From Rhyacophila brunnea (Eukaryota > Arthropoda > Insecta > Trichoptera > Rhyacophilidae), in the NCBI GenBank assembly GCA_022495005.1, contig JAGYXB010001997.1, positions 1,116,001 through 1,180,000 of the forward strand: 64,000 nucleotides of DNA. The letters are read 5' to 3'. Below the pieces are notes generated by a model, which was not told the DNA's origin, searched no databases, and saw only the letters and a list, made by a program, of their open reading frames with translations. Shown one piece after another: positions 33,866-44,775 of the stretch. The translations under genes and the position numbers were made by a program. How positions within the stretch are numbered: position 1 is the stretch's first letter; each line of letters begins with the position of its first letter.

Positions 33866-34226
33866 TAAGGGCCTCGACAGAGTGGAGGTTTATATTAATA
33901 TATTTTTCTTTTTACGTTAGCCACTTATTAACCTATTGACTCCATGTCCTGACACCAAACACTAATTGAAAAACAAAATGGGTATTTCCCAGATCCAGTA
34001 TTCAAACCTGGAATCCACGACATTATAAGCCGACGCGTAAGGCCTTGTCCACACGGCGCGTGTCTCGCAGCGATTCGCCGCGAGTGAATATGGACACCTC
34101 AATGAGGTCACGTGTATCTCGACCGCACGTGATAGTTGCACTGGGTGAGTGCTTGTGGACGGCTCAATGAAGCCACATATACCTGGAATGCGCGCGAGTC
34201 GAAGGCCTAAGGCGCTCGGCCATCGA
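33866..34226 (-). repeat. SINE family S1, copy 3, split by an insertion
   Basis: Minus-strand S1 copy: head ATGGCCGAGCGCCTTA at 34209-34226, then (after a 167-bp insertion) CGCGTCGGCTTATAATGTCG, TCCAGGTTTGAATACTGG, TTGTTTTTCAATTAGTG and AACCTCCACTCTGTCGAGG. It stops short of the GATATGGTCG end. The broken A-box region shows that the insertion came after the SINE. Confidence 0.8.
34041..34207. mobile_element. PIF/Harbinger-type MITE inside a SINE
   Basis: A 167-bp GC-rich insertion with ends GGCCTTGTCCACACGGCGCG and (right complement) GGCCTTCGACTCGCGCG, flanked by TAA at 34038-34040 and 34208-34210. The inside is a rough direct duplication of a unit of about 63 bp (GTCCACAAGCACTCACCCA against GTCCATATTCACTCGCGG on the minus strand). 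The 3-bp TWA target and GGCC ends fit PIF/Harbinger. Confidence 0.75.
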
Positions 34227-34703
34227 AAAATAACTAAATAAAAAATATTAGAAACAAAATGTAAGTAGGTAATTAAACTCACCAACAAATGAACACCAAA
34301 ATCTGAAAAGAATGAAAATCATTCATTATTTGTCCATCCAGTATTAAATGATATTGTAGATTTTCCATAGTTTACCTCACTTGCATACAGAATTTTCATG
34401 GCCTTTTTTTCTAATAAACAATATTAAAAATGCATTTGGGTGGTATCACACAGCTTGTGGCTCTCATAAAATAGGCTAAGGGTATTAAATGCATGTCAAC
34501 AATGTCTGCATATTGTATTCAAATACGTAGTACTCATTAGTCGCACGCCATAGTCATATCATCGACACGTTACTTGCATAAAAATTAACATATGGAAATG
34601 GTTAATCAATTAACTATTCTATACACTCTGTGCAAAATAAAAACACGTAATAAATATTCTTGAGATTTCCAATGAGTCATCTAGATATTACACTTTTGTA
34701 TTT
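34227..34703. other. no recognisable feature
   Basis: AT-rich spacer. Nothing supported. Confidence 0.5.
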
Positions 34704-34705
34704 TA

Positions 34706-35114
34706 CAACGTTTTTCTTATGTCGTATTCTTATTTGTCCGGTGGTTGTTTGTCCGGTACAAATCTTGCAATCGATTTTTAACTAACTTCCCGACTAGCTA
34801 GACATTTGAAACTTTTAGAATATATCAGAACACGACGCCAATGCATTTTTTTAATACTTTTAGCCATCTTTAAGTAGAATTGAATTCATTTTAGTTAATT
34901 CTGTTTTGTATGAAAAGTTATTTCGATACCATTATTGGTTGCTAGGGGGTCCTAGCAACTAAATTATTAAATAATATATACGTGCGTTACTATGGAAATC
35001 AATATGAAATGACATTTCATTATTCAGTATTTCTATCAAGTACAATTTTTTTTTTGATCGTTTAAGCTAGTCAAGTCAAGTTTATATGATTCAACAGGAA
35101 ATTTAAAAACGTTG
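34706..35114 (+). mobile_element. dispersed repeat DR3, copy A (TA-flanked)
   Basis: A 409-bp repeat with short inverted ends CAACGTTTTT, flanked by TA (34704-34705 and 35115-35116). Copies: B at 43867-44261 and truncated C at 61565-61792, all sharing TATCAGAACACGA, GTCCTAGCAACTAAATTATT and TACAAGTTT words. The left part contains TCCGGTGGTTGTTTGTCCGG. Possibly Tc1/mariner-type; no ORF. Confidence 0.7.
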
Positions 35115-35220
35115 TATATGAAAAGTTTTTTTTATCTTGTAATTATATATTTAATTGTTACGATATCAATTCATCATTTTTAAAACATAGTTATCTAAGA
35201 TTTTAGCTTCCCTATAATTC

Positions 35221-35748
35221 ATGGTGGGGTCTGCATTCAGCCAACTTAGAGTCGCATGGAGGTCAAGGATATATTATGTGAGGACCAAACGTTGCTTGTT
35301 AAACGCGTGCGTGCTACCTGTGATCCTGTATGGCTGTGAGACATGGCATCTTACTAAGCTTCAAAGGTCTCGGCTTTTGAGCTTTGCTTTGTCTCAGCCG
35401 AATCTTAGGGGTACATTGGTACAACCGCGTTACAAACACTCGAGTTCGTGAGCGGACACAGCAGCCTTCGGTGATTGAGGAAATCATTTACGTAGCTGGG
35501 ACATGTATTCCGGATGCCGCCAGAGAGTGCGACACTTCGTACCCTTATGGCACAGCCTCGAGGTTCCACCGCCATGGCCGGCCTTCCCTCCCTCTGCAAT
35601 GGTGCTATAAAATCGATCTACGCGCTGGAAGTCTGGCATGGCGGGAAACGCGAGAGTTGACAATGGACCAAGGGATATGGCGCAAACTTGCGCTTACCCT
35701 ATGCTCCTATGCTGGGTCGTGACAGGGTGAAAGAAGAAGAAGAAGAAG
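35221..35748 (+). pseudogene. LINE 3' end, family E, with GAA tail
   Basis: 35221-35451 encodes RTKRCLLNACVLPVILYGCE then TWHLTKLQRSRLLSF, the YGCETW region that follows the RT thumb in many LINEs. After a frameshift near 35384, 35384-35722 continues with SRILGVHWYNRVTN, RTQQPSVIEEI and MDQGIWRKLALTLCSYAGS to a TGA. A GAA microsatellite (35730-35748) forms the 3' end. The minus frame 35405-35599 is a shadow. The RT core is missing and it is dead. A more decayed relative lies at 43.2-43.8 kb. Confidence 0.8.
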
Positions 35749-36459
35749 ATAATAAATACATCGAGTAAAAAGGAATTATATTAGGCCGCGTATTCATTAC
35801 ATAATAAAATAAATAAGGTGTGAAACTTGAAGTCTGTCAGGACCTTGAGGGGGATTTTAAATATGTTAGTGCCTTTTTGGGCATCCACCAGTCGCATGTT
35901 GTTCATATTATAAACTGTTGATGCAGAGCATCCCCATAAATATTCTACAAAAATCACTTATAATAATATTATGAACATATTTATTATGTACTCAATCGGT
36001 AAATTTCACTTAACTATTCTTTTTCTAAGTGTCATTGGTATGTTCAACATTTATTGAAACTTTCACGGTTAGTTATTGGTCACGTTTTATACTTGTATTA
36101 CCGTAAATAATGTTTAATACATCGAAGAGCTACCACTCCGCAATACCACAGCCATCGGGCATAGACTATAATACTGCTTCAACAGCTACTTACCATGATT
36201 CAAGTAGTTTGAAAAAAAACCACCGTATATTCTAATTTGTAGCAAATAGTAAGTAGATATTATGTATTTTTACAATAGTACCCTCAGTCACCTCATGCCA
36301 CTTGTAGGTAACTAAATATCTAAAACTTCTATATTATTATAACACTGTATTTTTGTATAGGTATTCGGTTACCATTCATTGATGCATATATTTCAAATAT
36401 ATATATTTTAAATGTATAAATTTTAATTACCTTTATTACTCTAGATCTAGAGACTGCGT
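35749..36459. other. no recognisable feature
   Basis: AT-rich spacer. Nothing supported. Confidence 0.5.
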
Positions 36460-36885
36460 GTGGTTCGCTGTTCTATCAATGATTTTCTATAGTATGGACG
36501 CTAAACCAGTAGATGTCATGGAGAGTTGAGGGTTTTAACATGTAGCTGTATAGACGTATACTGTCCTCAAAATTCTTTAGACTGACATGGTGACAATAAT
36601 GTTAACTTTCTCAATCGATTGGGATATGATTAATAAGTTATACGTAGTATCAAAAAAAGAAAACTATGGTACCTCAACCACATTATGAGAGAACAAAAGT
36701 ACAGCATTCCTCAACTTGTCATCCAAGGAAAGATCAATAGAAAACGTAGCAAAGGCAGACGCTATATTTCACGACTTAAAAACCTTCTTGATTGCTCTAC
36801 TGATCATTTCCGGATAATAGATAGATGATTAAACAAACATCGCCTTGATAGTGGCGACCTCCGTTAGTCAGTTTTATGATAATAA
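36460..36885 (+). pseudogene. LINE 3' relic, family D, copy 2
   Basis: Nucleotide-level match to the family D tail: TATGGACGCTAAACCAGTAG, CTGTATAGACG, ACATTATGAGAGAACAAAAG, ATTCCTCAACTTGTCATCCA and GGCGACCTCCGTTAG. Several indels have closed all frames, making this the most decayed of the plus-strand copies. Confidence 0.7.
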
Positions 36886-37542
36886 GATTTAAATTGTGTT
36901 AAAATTATTATCAAAATAAATGATATTATGATTAATTATTAGGTACCGTTAATAAAACTGGTAAAACGCTCTTGTAAAAATTATAACCAATAATTATTAT
37001 TATAATAATATACGTAGTATTTGGGCCCCTTCTCTAAACAGGGTGGTATCAGTAGGCAGGTGCCTACCCCCTTTTGGCAATCGGCATATTACATGTGTAC
37101 ATATTAATATATAGGCGGAGTATTTAATTAATGTCGACGGGCAATGATGCACTGTTCTGTTTTTGGCCCGTGCCGCTATGTGCCTGTCGCTACTGCTCTG
37201 ACTCCCTGATCCCCGCCTGGCGGCTATGCCAAAGCTCACACTACAGAGCTGAACTCAGAAAATATATTAATTATTTCGGAAAATATTAATAATTTGTTAA
37301 TTATTGTAAAAATATGATTATACTATACTACAGTAAAGTTCAACAATAATACTAGGCATTAATATCATAAACAAACTTATATTTATTTTTTATTTTAGTC
37401 TCAAATAATAACTTTATCAAGTAAACATCTTTTTTCACGAAAGTTACCATCAAAAATATTGCTTTATTTGTCGAGTATTTGTCCTGTAAACAAGACGTAA
37501 TGTACCTAAATAATAAATAAATATATAAGATAAGTAAACAAC
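36886..37542. other. spacer with a GC-richer patch
   Basis: 37020-37240 is distinctly GC-richer (GGCCCGTGCCGCTATGTGCC and nearby), with a 79-codon minus frame lacking motifs. It may be part of an unassigned transposon; ends and target duplication were not found. Confidence 0.4.
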
Positions 37543-37714
37543 TTTTTTTTTAAATTTCAAATTCAAATTTTATTTATTTTAAACATTTTTGAACATTACA
37601 AATTATTAATTCAAGACGTTCACAGCGTGACATTTAGAAGCAAATAAATATTAATAAAATAGTATGATATAAAAAAAGAAGCATTCAACAGTAGAAAAGT
37701 GAACAAACAGAAGA
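37543..37714 (-). repeat. retroposed 3' end with poly(A)-like run (DR1)
   Basis: Directly downstream of the coding relic on the minus strand: ATGTCACGCTGTGAACGTCT, AAAATAAATAAAATTTG (containing AATAAA) and a terminal A-run (37544-37554). Related blocks occur at 27870-27975 and 49565-49640. It looks like a 3' UTR followed by a poly(A) tail, as left by a LINE or a processed pseudogene. Confidence 0.55.
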
Positions 37715-38077
37715 TTAAAACTGATTTTCTTCCATATCTATAATTTCAAATAGATTTGATGCATCTTTAGGTAAATTTATATCACCTTTGTGTAATAAAT
37801 TAACTCCAAAATTTTGAATCAAATACGCAGTTTTATCATTCTATAGGCACGTTGCAAAAACAGTCAATAAAGTTAATGTACAAAATATTGTTCTTTTTTC
37901 ATAAATCACAAACCGACGATTCGGTGCACAGGTGTCGGATTTTTTACATAAAATTTTATGACTGCAAATAATGTCACATTTGATCGAACAGGAAACCGCT
38001 GTTTTACAGCATGCATCATTATCGGAGACTTTATTGTTTTCTACAACATTGACTTTAATGATTGGCCCCGTACAGAT
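37715..38077 (-). pseudogene. unidentified Cys-rich coding relic
   Basis: Read on the minus strand, 121 codons stay open except for one TAG (37841-37843). The first part is cysteine-rich: DNDACCKTAVSCSIKCDIIC and ILCKKSDTCAPNRRFVIYEK, then a hydrophobic run FCTLTLLTVFATCL just before the stop. The part after the stop reads NDKTAYLIQNFGVNLL and KDASNLFEIIDMEENQF, then TAA. Codon use and the shared frame across the stop argue that this was a real C-terminus. A Mutator-type element has inserted 64 bp upstream. I do not recognise the family: it could be a retrotransposon ORF or a processed host pseudogene. Confidence 0.55.
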
Positions 38078-38140
38078 TCAGGGATTCCACTTTTAAACGT
38101 TGCATCAGGGAACTGAAATACTTAACGGGTATAGAAAAAC

Positions 38141-38535
38141 CGTGTTCGGAAACTTGTAAACGTGAAATGTTGTATCGGAAATATGGCCGTATAGTAAAGA
38201 CCGTACAACCTCTTTGGGTCGTATTAATCGTAGTGACATAAAATTCATGTCTAAATAAAACACGGTTCTTATCGGTTTACACTTTACAGGAAGCCAACAA
38301 CACACAATTGCTGAAAATAGCCGATATACTGAATTATTTGTTAGGTTAGGTTAGGTTTTTATTCTTGAATTCATTAATTTTGCCAAAATCAGCTATGAAA
38401 ATAAAATTGAATTAATGGTCATATTAAATTTAATAAAAATGGAGACCGTATATTATACGGTTATCTTTTTTTGATAGAAAGCTCATGGCGAACTGTGCCA
38501 CGGTGAAATGTTTTATGTACAATTTACACGTAACC
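38141..38535. mobile_element. Mutator-type MITE, copy 4
   Basis: A reverse-oriented family member: left end CGTGTTCGGAAACTTGTAAA, right end TGTACAATTTACACGTAACC. The flanks TAGAAAAAC (38132-38140) and TGGAGAAAC (38536-38544) match at 7 of 9, both differences being transitions. The core keeps AGGAAGCCAAC and a TTAGGTTAGGTTAGG tract (38340-38356). The minus frame 38105-38305 spans its edge and is not a gene. Confidence 0.8.
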
Positions 38536-38544
38536 TGGAGAAAC

Positions 38545-38830
38545 AGGCAACAGATTTCGTTTGTGGAAGAATATGGAATAAACTTAATCATGAGTTAAGA
38601 ATACGCTTGTATTTCGTTCTGATAACTGCTTTCGTTTTATGCACTGACGCTTATTCAATATTGGTGTATTTGAAGTAAAGACGCAACACCCAGTACATAT
38701 TGCACGTCTATAATGTGTGGTTCATTTTTGTAGGACATTCACACATTCAAAACCCTGCATCAAAATGTAGTGTATTGGGTTATAGCCTATCAGAATTAAT
38801 TTCATTTATTAATCTGTTCAGTGCGTTGCA
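38545..38830 (+). repeat. dispersed repeat DR2, copy 2
   Basis: Second copy of the repeat at 25888-26165, same strand, sharing GCACGTCTATAATGTGTGG, CACACATTCAAAACCCTGC and ATGTAGTGTATTGGG. The Mutator-type element to its left inserted at its border. Confidence 0.65.
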
Positions 38831-39764
38831 TCTTGCGTTTGTGAGGTCACCCCACAAACAATGTGGTTGAAAAATTAATTCTAGATACATTTCACATTGC
38901 GAATTTGCATACGTATATTCGACATAATATATTATTAAATCTAATATTGTTATTGAAAACTTAATATTCACATAAACGTACCATAATATCTATCTTTCGA
39001 AAGAATTATACATACCTATTATTTTCTTCATATTATGTTTATTATGAAAACAATTATCCTTGAAAATTTGTGCACCTTGTGCAAATGAACATTATATGTC
39101 CGCAGCAAAAACTTAAATATGTAACACCTTTTCATGAGCTCCAACATTTAGTTGGTGGTAATTCATGATGGTTTATAAAATGCGTTAATCATGTTTAACA
39201 ATTATTTTACACCACGTGTTTTACTGACAACTGTTCCAATATTTCCAAGCTACTATTACCATTTGGCATTCGGATTATACAGCTATTAGATTACATTGTT
39301 ACAGATAACGTAAGCTAACTTATGTAACATTTCTTATGTGCAAAAATGGTGTCTTGAAATCTATTCGACTTAGCTGAGCAATGGATTATTGCAGTACTTA
39401 TCGCAAAATTATAATTTATTAACGCAATGTTCAAAAATTGAGTCCCCGGTGTAAAAAAACATTGACAAATCGCAGGCAGTATAAAAATAGAAGAAAACGC
39501 ACTTGGTACCAATTACTACTGCCGTCTATATACTTCATTGCTTCCAGAAAATGCGGTATGAGCAAACGTTAAAGGTAATATTTAATATAGAAGAAAACAA
39601 CGTTAAAATGACAAAATATTATCTAGATACCATAATCAATTTTAAGATTAAATTGATAACTATGTGGCAGGTAAATTAATAAAACCATAAATGTGGTTAA
39701 ATAGTCAAAATTATGCAGTTTAATATGGGGAAAACATGTAGTTTAAACATTTAATTATATTGAG
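38831..39764. other. no recognisable feature
   Basis: AT-rich spacer. Short minus frames at 38780-38971 and 39315-39512 lack motifs. Nothing supported. Confidence 0.5.
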
Positions 39765-40138
39765 AGAGTGAGGACGAGACACCGGTGTCGCGCTCGATAT
39801 AATATAGGAGGCCTATGTATTCGATTAAAGGGGCCTTTGTATTATGTTTATGACCGCTCCAGAGCTAATGAGTCAACGCATAATTTTGCGTTATAAATTA
39901 GAACATTAAACTGGCTGCGGTAATAAAAACAAGTGTATCGGCGGCTTGAAAATGTAGTGGCCGACGTAAAAGTGTACCGGACACGCGACTCATTAGCTCT
40001 TATTTAACTATTTAACTCATTGACTCATTAGCTCTTGGGTGTTCATAAACATAATACAAAGGCCCCTTTATTCGAATGCAAATGCCTCCTATATTATATC
40101 GAGCGCGACACCGGTGCCCCGTCTGAAACGGGCCTAAC
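39765..40138. mobile_element. foldback MITE with CACCGGTGTCGCG arms
   Basis: Arms of about 100 bp are inverted copies: both contain CACCGGTGTCGCGCTCGATA, TAATATAGGAGGC, AAAGGGGCCTTTGTATTATG and AGAGCTAATGAGTCAA. The outer few bases differ, so the exact border and target duplication are unsure. GC-rich centre (GGCGGCTTGAAAATGTAGTG), no ORF. Confidence 0.75.
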
Positions 40139-40369
40139 TCTCATCCATTAAATTATATTTTATTATGATTGTACTGTCATGTTCTTTTACCAAAAATGTG
40201 TTATTGGTTTAGACCTTACTATAAATCACCTGCATGGCTAAATATATAATAAGTAGGTACATATTTCAAATGTTCGATGTCAAATCCGGCATATTGTATG
40301 TTAAAGGGTTATGGAAGTATATCCGATAAAAGTCAGCAGGTATTTGGATGGGTTAATATGATGGGGTCT

Positions 40370-40798
40370 AAGACGATTTGGCACCGGGACAATTGGGCGC
40401 CACGCAATCGAAAGAGATTCGAAAGTAAATAACGTTCGTGAATTTTAGGTACTTTAAAAATGTATACTTAATATCATTATTAATATATTATTATATAATA
40501 CTTGGTGATAATGTAAATATGGACACGTATATAATGATTTAATTGTGCATATCTTTAAGTTCCAACGAGAACAAACTTCTTTTATTTTTATATAAAGCCT
40601 CAGCCATGAATAATTCTCAATCCAAAATTTAAAAAAAACATTACGTTAAAAGCAAAATGTATTAAAACTATTAAGTAGTACATATAAACTGATTAAAATT
40701 CCTCGTCTACTTTCTGTGTAAAATCGTAACGAACGTCTATTTATTTCATTCGACAATGCGGGCTCCAATTGTCCTGGCGCCCAGTTGTCCCATTCCAT
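40370..40798. mobile_element. MITE with GGGACAATTGGGCGCC ends
   Basis: The left end contains GCACCGGGACAATTGGGCGC; the right-end complement contains GGGACAACTGGGCGCCAGGA then CAATTGGAGCCCGC. The inverted pair brackets about 350 bp of AT-rich DNA. Target duplication not identified. Confidence 0.6.
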
Positions 40799-42931
40799 AA
40801 TGATCTAAAAAAAATGTATGAAAACCGCTACATTCTCAATTATTATTTTGACAATATTATTTTTAGTAATAATAATTCAACAATAATTGATAATTATTGA
40901 TTGTAAGTATATAATATTTTGTATATAATACTGCAATTATTTATTTGTTTAATTAGTTAAATAACCAATTCGGACCTTGTGCATTGGTTACATGATAATT
41001 GCATGTTAGATATAAATAAGCTGCTATCGACGTCAGACTCATTTTGGGCTAATGGCCCATGTGTATGTGGTCTCTATACAGCCCGTCCAAAAGTCATGAA
41101 ATAAACCATAGTTAAAGTAATAACTTTCAATCTTAAGATACATTTACTCAAATTTACTGTATTACGTAATATGGCAGGCTTAGCGAAGCGTCTTACTAAA
41201 GTGCAGTAGTTCATGAATCTACGAACCAGTCATTGATAATACCAATTGGGAAAGTCACTTCGAGAAGACGTAACGTATCCCACTTGCACTTAGAGTCCAG
41301 TCAATGAATATATTGTAGTGCATGAAATATGCTAGAATTTTTGACTTCAGGACTTTGTTAGGAGTAGTTAGCAGGTAAACATACTAAAAGTCCCCGCCCC
41401 TGAGAGGTCAGCTTAAGGCGAGAGGGTGGTCGAAAGGTCCCATTTTTTGGTTTTTTCGCACGATGCCATTCGGAAAGCGATAGTCGATCTGTGAGCACGT
41501 CAATTTGTTTTGTGATGGCGTCGGAGGAATTAATTCTTAAATCGTGTATAGATGACTAAAAAACGCTATATATCTACTCGAAGAACAAAACATGTCAATG
41601 AATTTATTATTATTATTAATATTATTACTTAAATAACAATAAACATAACATTAAATGGACGCATGTTGAATGTTTATGAAAAATTATGTTTTGTTCGTCA
41701 CGCGTCGTTTGCACAATCAGCGCGTCGCGTAGTCACGATCGTTTTAGACCATGCCTCAGCTGAAGTATAGCCATAATCATACACCTACATTATGTAGATA
41801 CATATAAATGATAATATCAAAGTACCAATAAGAAAAAATGCAGTCAATAAGAAGAAGAATTAATTAATCTTACTTTCCAATCGGCTTAGTATCGTGTACT
41901 TACAGTAATGCTACCATGTCGTACAATTAATTAAAGTTTTAATTATATGGCATAGCCCCCCTTATATTATATTTTAAAGTCTGTCACGTGATTCTTTTTA
42001 CGTCTTGTAAATACGTAAAATTAAAATAGTATTGTTAAAATGATTTGAATATTCACCGGGTTTCATGTTTGTTCTCTACCTTTACCTATGTCAGTTTGGT
42101 GAGGCATGCTCAAAATGTTCACAACCATTTTATCTCTAATTTTATGTTTTTTTTTAAATGTATTATGAGTGCAGTGTCATAGTATAAAATAACGCCATCT
42201 AGGCAATGCCAAATTGTTTAATAAGCATAGCTACCGATGAAATACAATAATTGTCAAATAATAGCCGTTATAATATAGAAAAAATTGATCTTCGTATAAA
42301 TACTAGTAATATTATATTCACTTATCTTTAAAATATAAAACATACTTCATGTATTTATTCATTTTCAAATAACAGCACAAATTAAATACAATAATTACTA
42401 ACAGCTAATTTTTCACATTGTGGTAAAACCGTAAAACTTATCAAAAATATGTGAGATACTTACTTTATTTTTGTACAATTTAACGACTTTCATTACAAGT
42501 AACAATAAAATTTCTGCAGAAACAACGATCGATGAAAAATTACGCAAAAATCATTTTACCAAAATGGTGGCGTTTTCCCAAGTGTACGTAAAGGCGAGTC
42601 TCAGATTCAATCGCAAAGACTTTTCCTCTTTTTAATTTCTAACCCCCCTCCCCTCTGGCGCCAAGACTAGTATGAAAATGAAATGTTTCGAATCTTCGTA
42701 TAAGCGATAGGTATATCTACAATTTTAACGTAAACACATTTATAAATTAATTTTAGTTGGTAGATATAATATAGAGCATCCTCCATACCTGTGTTTCATT
42801 GGCTCGAACCTAACTGTTGTAATAATTCTGTCTCCACAGTCTGGTTTAAAACGTGGATTTATTATTGTTTGATTATAAACACATTAATAAGCTACGCCCT
42901 GAGACTTCATTATGGATACACAAATTAGAAT
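40799..42931. other. 2.1-kb AT-rich stretch with a possible solo end
   Basis: At 41413 TTAAGGCGAGAGGGTGGTCG and CCCATTTTTTGGTTTTTTCG look like one end of a TTAA-targeting element, but no partner end is present. A C-rich patch near 42640-42660 has no assignment. Nothing else. Confidence 0.4.
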
Positions 42932-43197
42932 ATGTATGCCAGTGGCGTAGCCTGAATTTCAAGGAGTGACGTGCTATAATCACTAATAATTATTATCATT
43001 CATTTGTGACATAAGTTTGTAAATGCATATAATAATATTATGCAATATTGTATAATAAGTATCTAATAACAATAAAATATATAAAATAAATAAATATACA
43101 ATTATAACGTTGCATAAATAATATAGAAGTTTAAGCTTACTAATAGATACTAGGACTAATAGGTAACAAGACAATTGTCGTTTAACCCCAATTTAGA

Positions 43198-43790
43198 GTT
43201 ACACCCTGTCTTGCGACAGCAACGGAGCATTTGGAAAACACAGGGTTGCGTAATTTACCTTATTCCAGATCCACGTCGATCGTTCTTGTAGTAATGTAAG
43301 GGAGAGTTGGCTGTGACCAATGACATTATTAATGGACGACGCACTCAATACAGTAGCTAGCAGGTAAATTCGCGCATTCGCATGTACCGGTAGGCGTCAC
43401 GCAATTTCCATTATGCGATATCACGCATCGGGAATTTATAGCAATATGACCTTTATTGTAATGGCGTTAGAGCAGTGTTTCTAATGTCAATGTTCATTTG
43501 AGCGAACCCGTTCGAACCGAACCATTCGGCAGACCCAACAAAAAGCATCAGGAATTTATAGCAATATCACCTTTATTGTAATGGCGTTAGAACATATTAT
43601 GCCATTCGGCAGACCCGACAATAAAGTGAGTGTCATTTTCTTTTCCAGATGATTCGTCCATATTAATGTCATTGGCTGTGACGCTCGAATCCCTGCGATT
43701 GAGCCATACAACCACAAAGTGTTGCACTCTTGGGCGTTATGTGGTGTAGATGTCCCAACTACGTGAAGCGCCATTTTGTTATCGCACCCA
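43198..43790 (-). pseudogene. decayed LINE 3' end, family E, interrupted
   Basis: Minus-strand translation from 43774 reads VVGTSTPHNAQECNTLWLYG, which lines up with VAGTCIPDAARECDTSYPYG of the copy at 35.2 kb. It is interrupted by the transposon at 43317-43673. On the far side SPLHYYKNDRRGSGIR corresponds to SLPLQWCYKIDLRAGSLAWR of that copy, and the end GACAGGGTG matches too. Frames are lost in several places. Confidence 0.6.
43317..43673. mobile_element. 8-bp-TSD element, family G, copy 1
   Basis: A 357-bp element starting CCAATGACATTATTAATGG and ending (complement) AATGACATTAATATGGACG, flanked by an exact 8-bp repeat GGCTGTGA (43309-43316 and 43674-43681). A 118-bp internal step repeats GGAATTTATAGCAATAT(G/C)ACC and TTATTGTAATGGCGTTAGA. 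The second copy is at 60078-60441. The 8-bp target suggests hAT, although the end sequence is unusual. Confidence 0.8.
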
Positions 43791-43866
43791 TCACAAAGGA
43801 CTTGTCATGAATATAATGATTTGCATACTCGAAAAAAGACTAAAAACAAAATTATTAATAGTATTA

Positions 43867-44261
43867 CAACGTTTTTATTAGCTCGTATTCTTGTTTATCC
43901 GGTGGTTGTTTGTCCAGTACAAATCTTGCAATCGATTTTTAACTAACTTTCCAACTAGCTAGACATTTGAAACTTTTAGAATATATCAGAACACGAATCC
44001 AGTGCATTCTTTTATTACTTTTAGTCATCTTTAAGGAGAATTGAATTTATTTTCAGTAAATTTTGTTTTGTATGGAAAATTGCTAAGGGGGTGGTCCTAG
44101 CAACTAAATTATTAATATATACGTGCCTTAATATGAAAATCAAAATTACATTTCAGTATTCTATATTTGTTTGTTTGTTTGTTTTTTATTTACTTCATAT
44201 CAAGTACAAGTTTGGGCATATTGAACATATATTAATAATTCAACAGAAAATTTAAAAACCG
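43867..44261 (+). mobile_element. dispersed repeat DR3, copy B
   Basis: A 395-bp copy, flanked by TA, of the repeat at 34706-35114 (shared CAATCGATTTTTAACTAACT, CTAGCTAGACATTTGAAAC). It includes a TTTG microsatellite at 44167-44190. It lies inside the hAT-type element 42940-44374. Confidence 0.7.
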
Positions 44262-44775
44262 TACATAAAAAGTTCTTTTTATATTGTAATTATTTTTGTC
44301 TTAATTTAAATGTCTAATTTTGGTAGATGTGGCAACCTATGTACGTCCAAACACCACACTTATCTACGCCACTGATGTATTCTATAATTTTATTAGTGGG
44401 CCGAATACCATGCACGACATTGTAAATTGTAACTAATTAGGGAAACAAAAACATCGCATATATTATTTTATGATAACAAGTTGAATCGGTGATTTTCTCT
44501 TACAAATAATTATATTAATCATAGCGATTCTTAATAATCAAAGAGATGTATAAAATATACCTACCATATTATTAACATATTATTTCTTTGACGTTTAGAA
44601 GTAGAGACTTGGGTAAAAAATCTTTACTTTTCAGGAGAGGCAAAACGATGGTGTAAATCGGATTTTGGTATTGAATAACCATATGTTTGAGAACCGAGGT
44701 TATTTAAGATGCTCAATTTCTTCGTTTTTATTAAGATGATTTAAGATTCTAAACGTCAAATATGTATAATCAGTC

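Larger units (their letters stand above)
42940..44374. mobile_element. hAT-type element carrying three other repeats
   Basis: A 1435-bp element with ends CAGTGGCGTAGCCTG and (right complement) CAGTGGCGTAGATAAG. The flanks ATGTATGC (42932-42939) and ATGTATTC (44375-44382) match at 7 of 8. CAGTGGCG ends with an 8-bp target are typical hAT. Inside lie a minus-strand LINE relic (43198-43790), a separate transposon inserted into that relic (43317-43673), and repeat DR3 copy B. No transposase is left. Confidence 0.75.
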
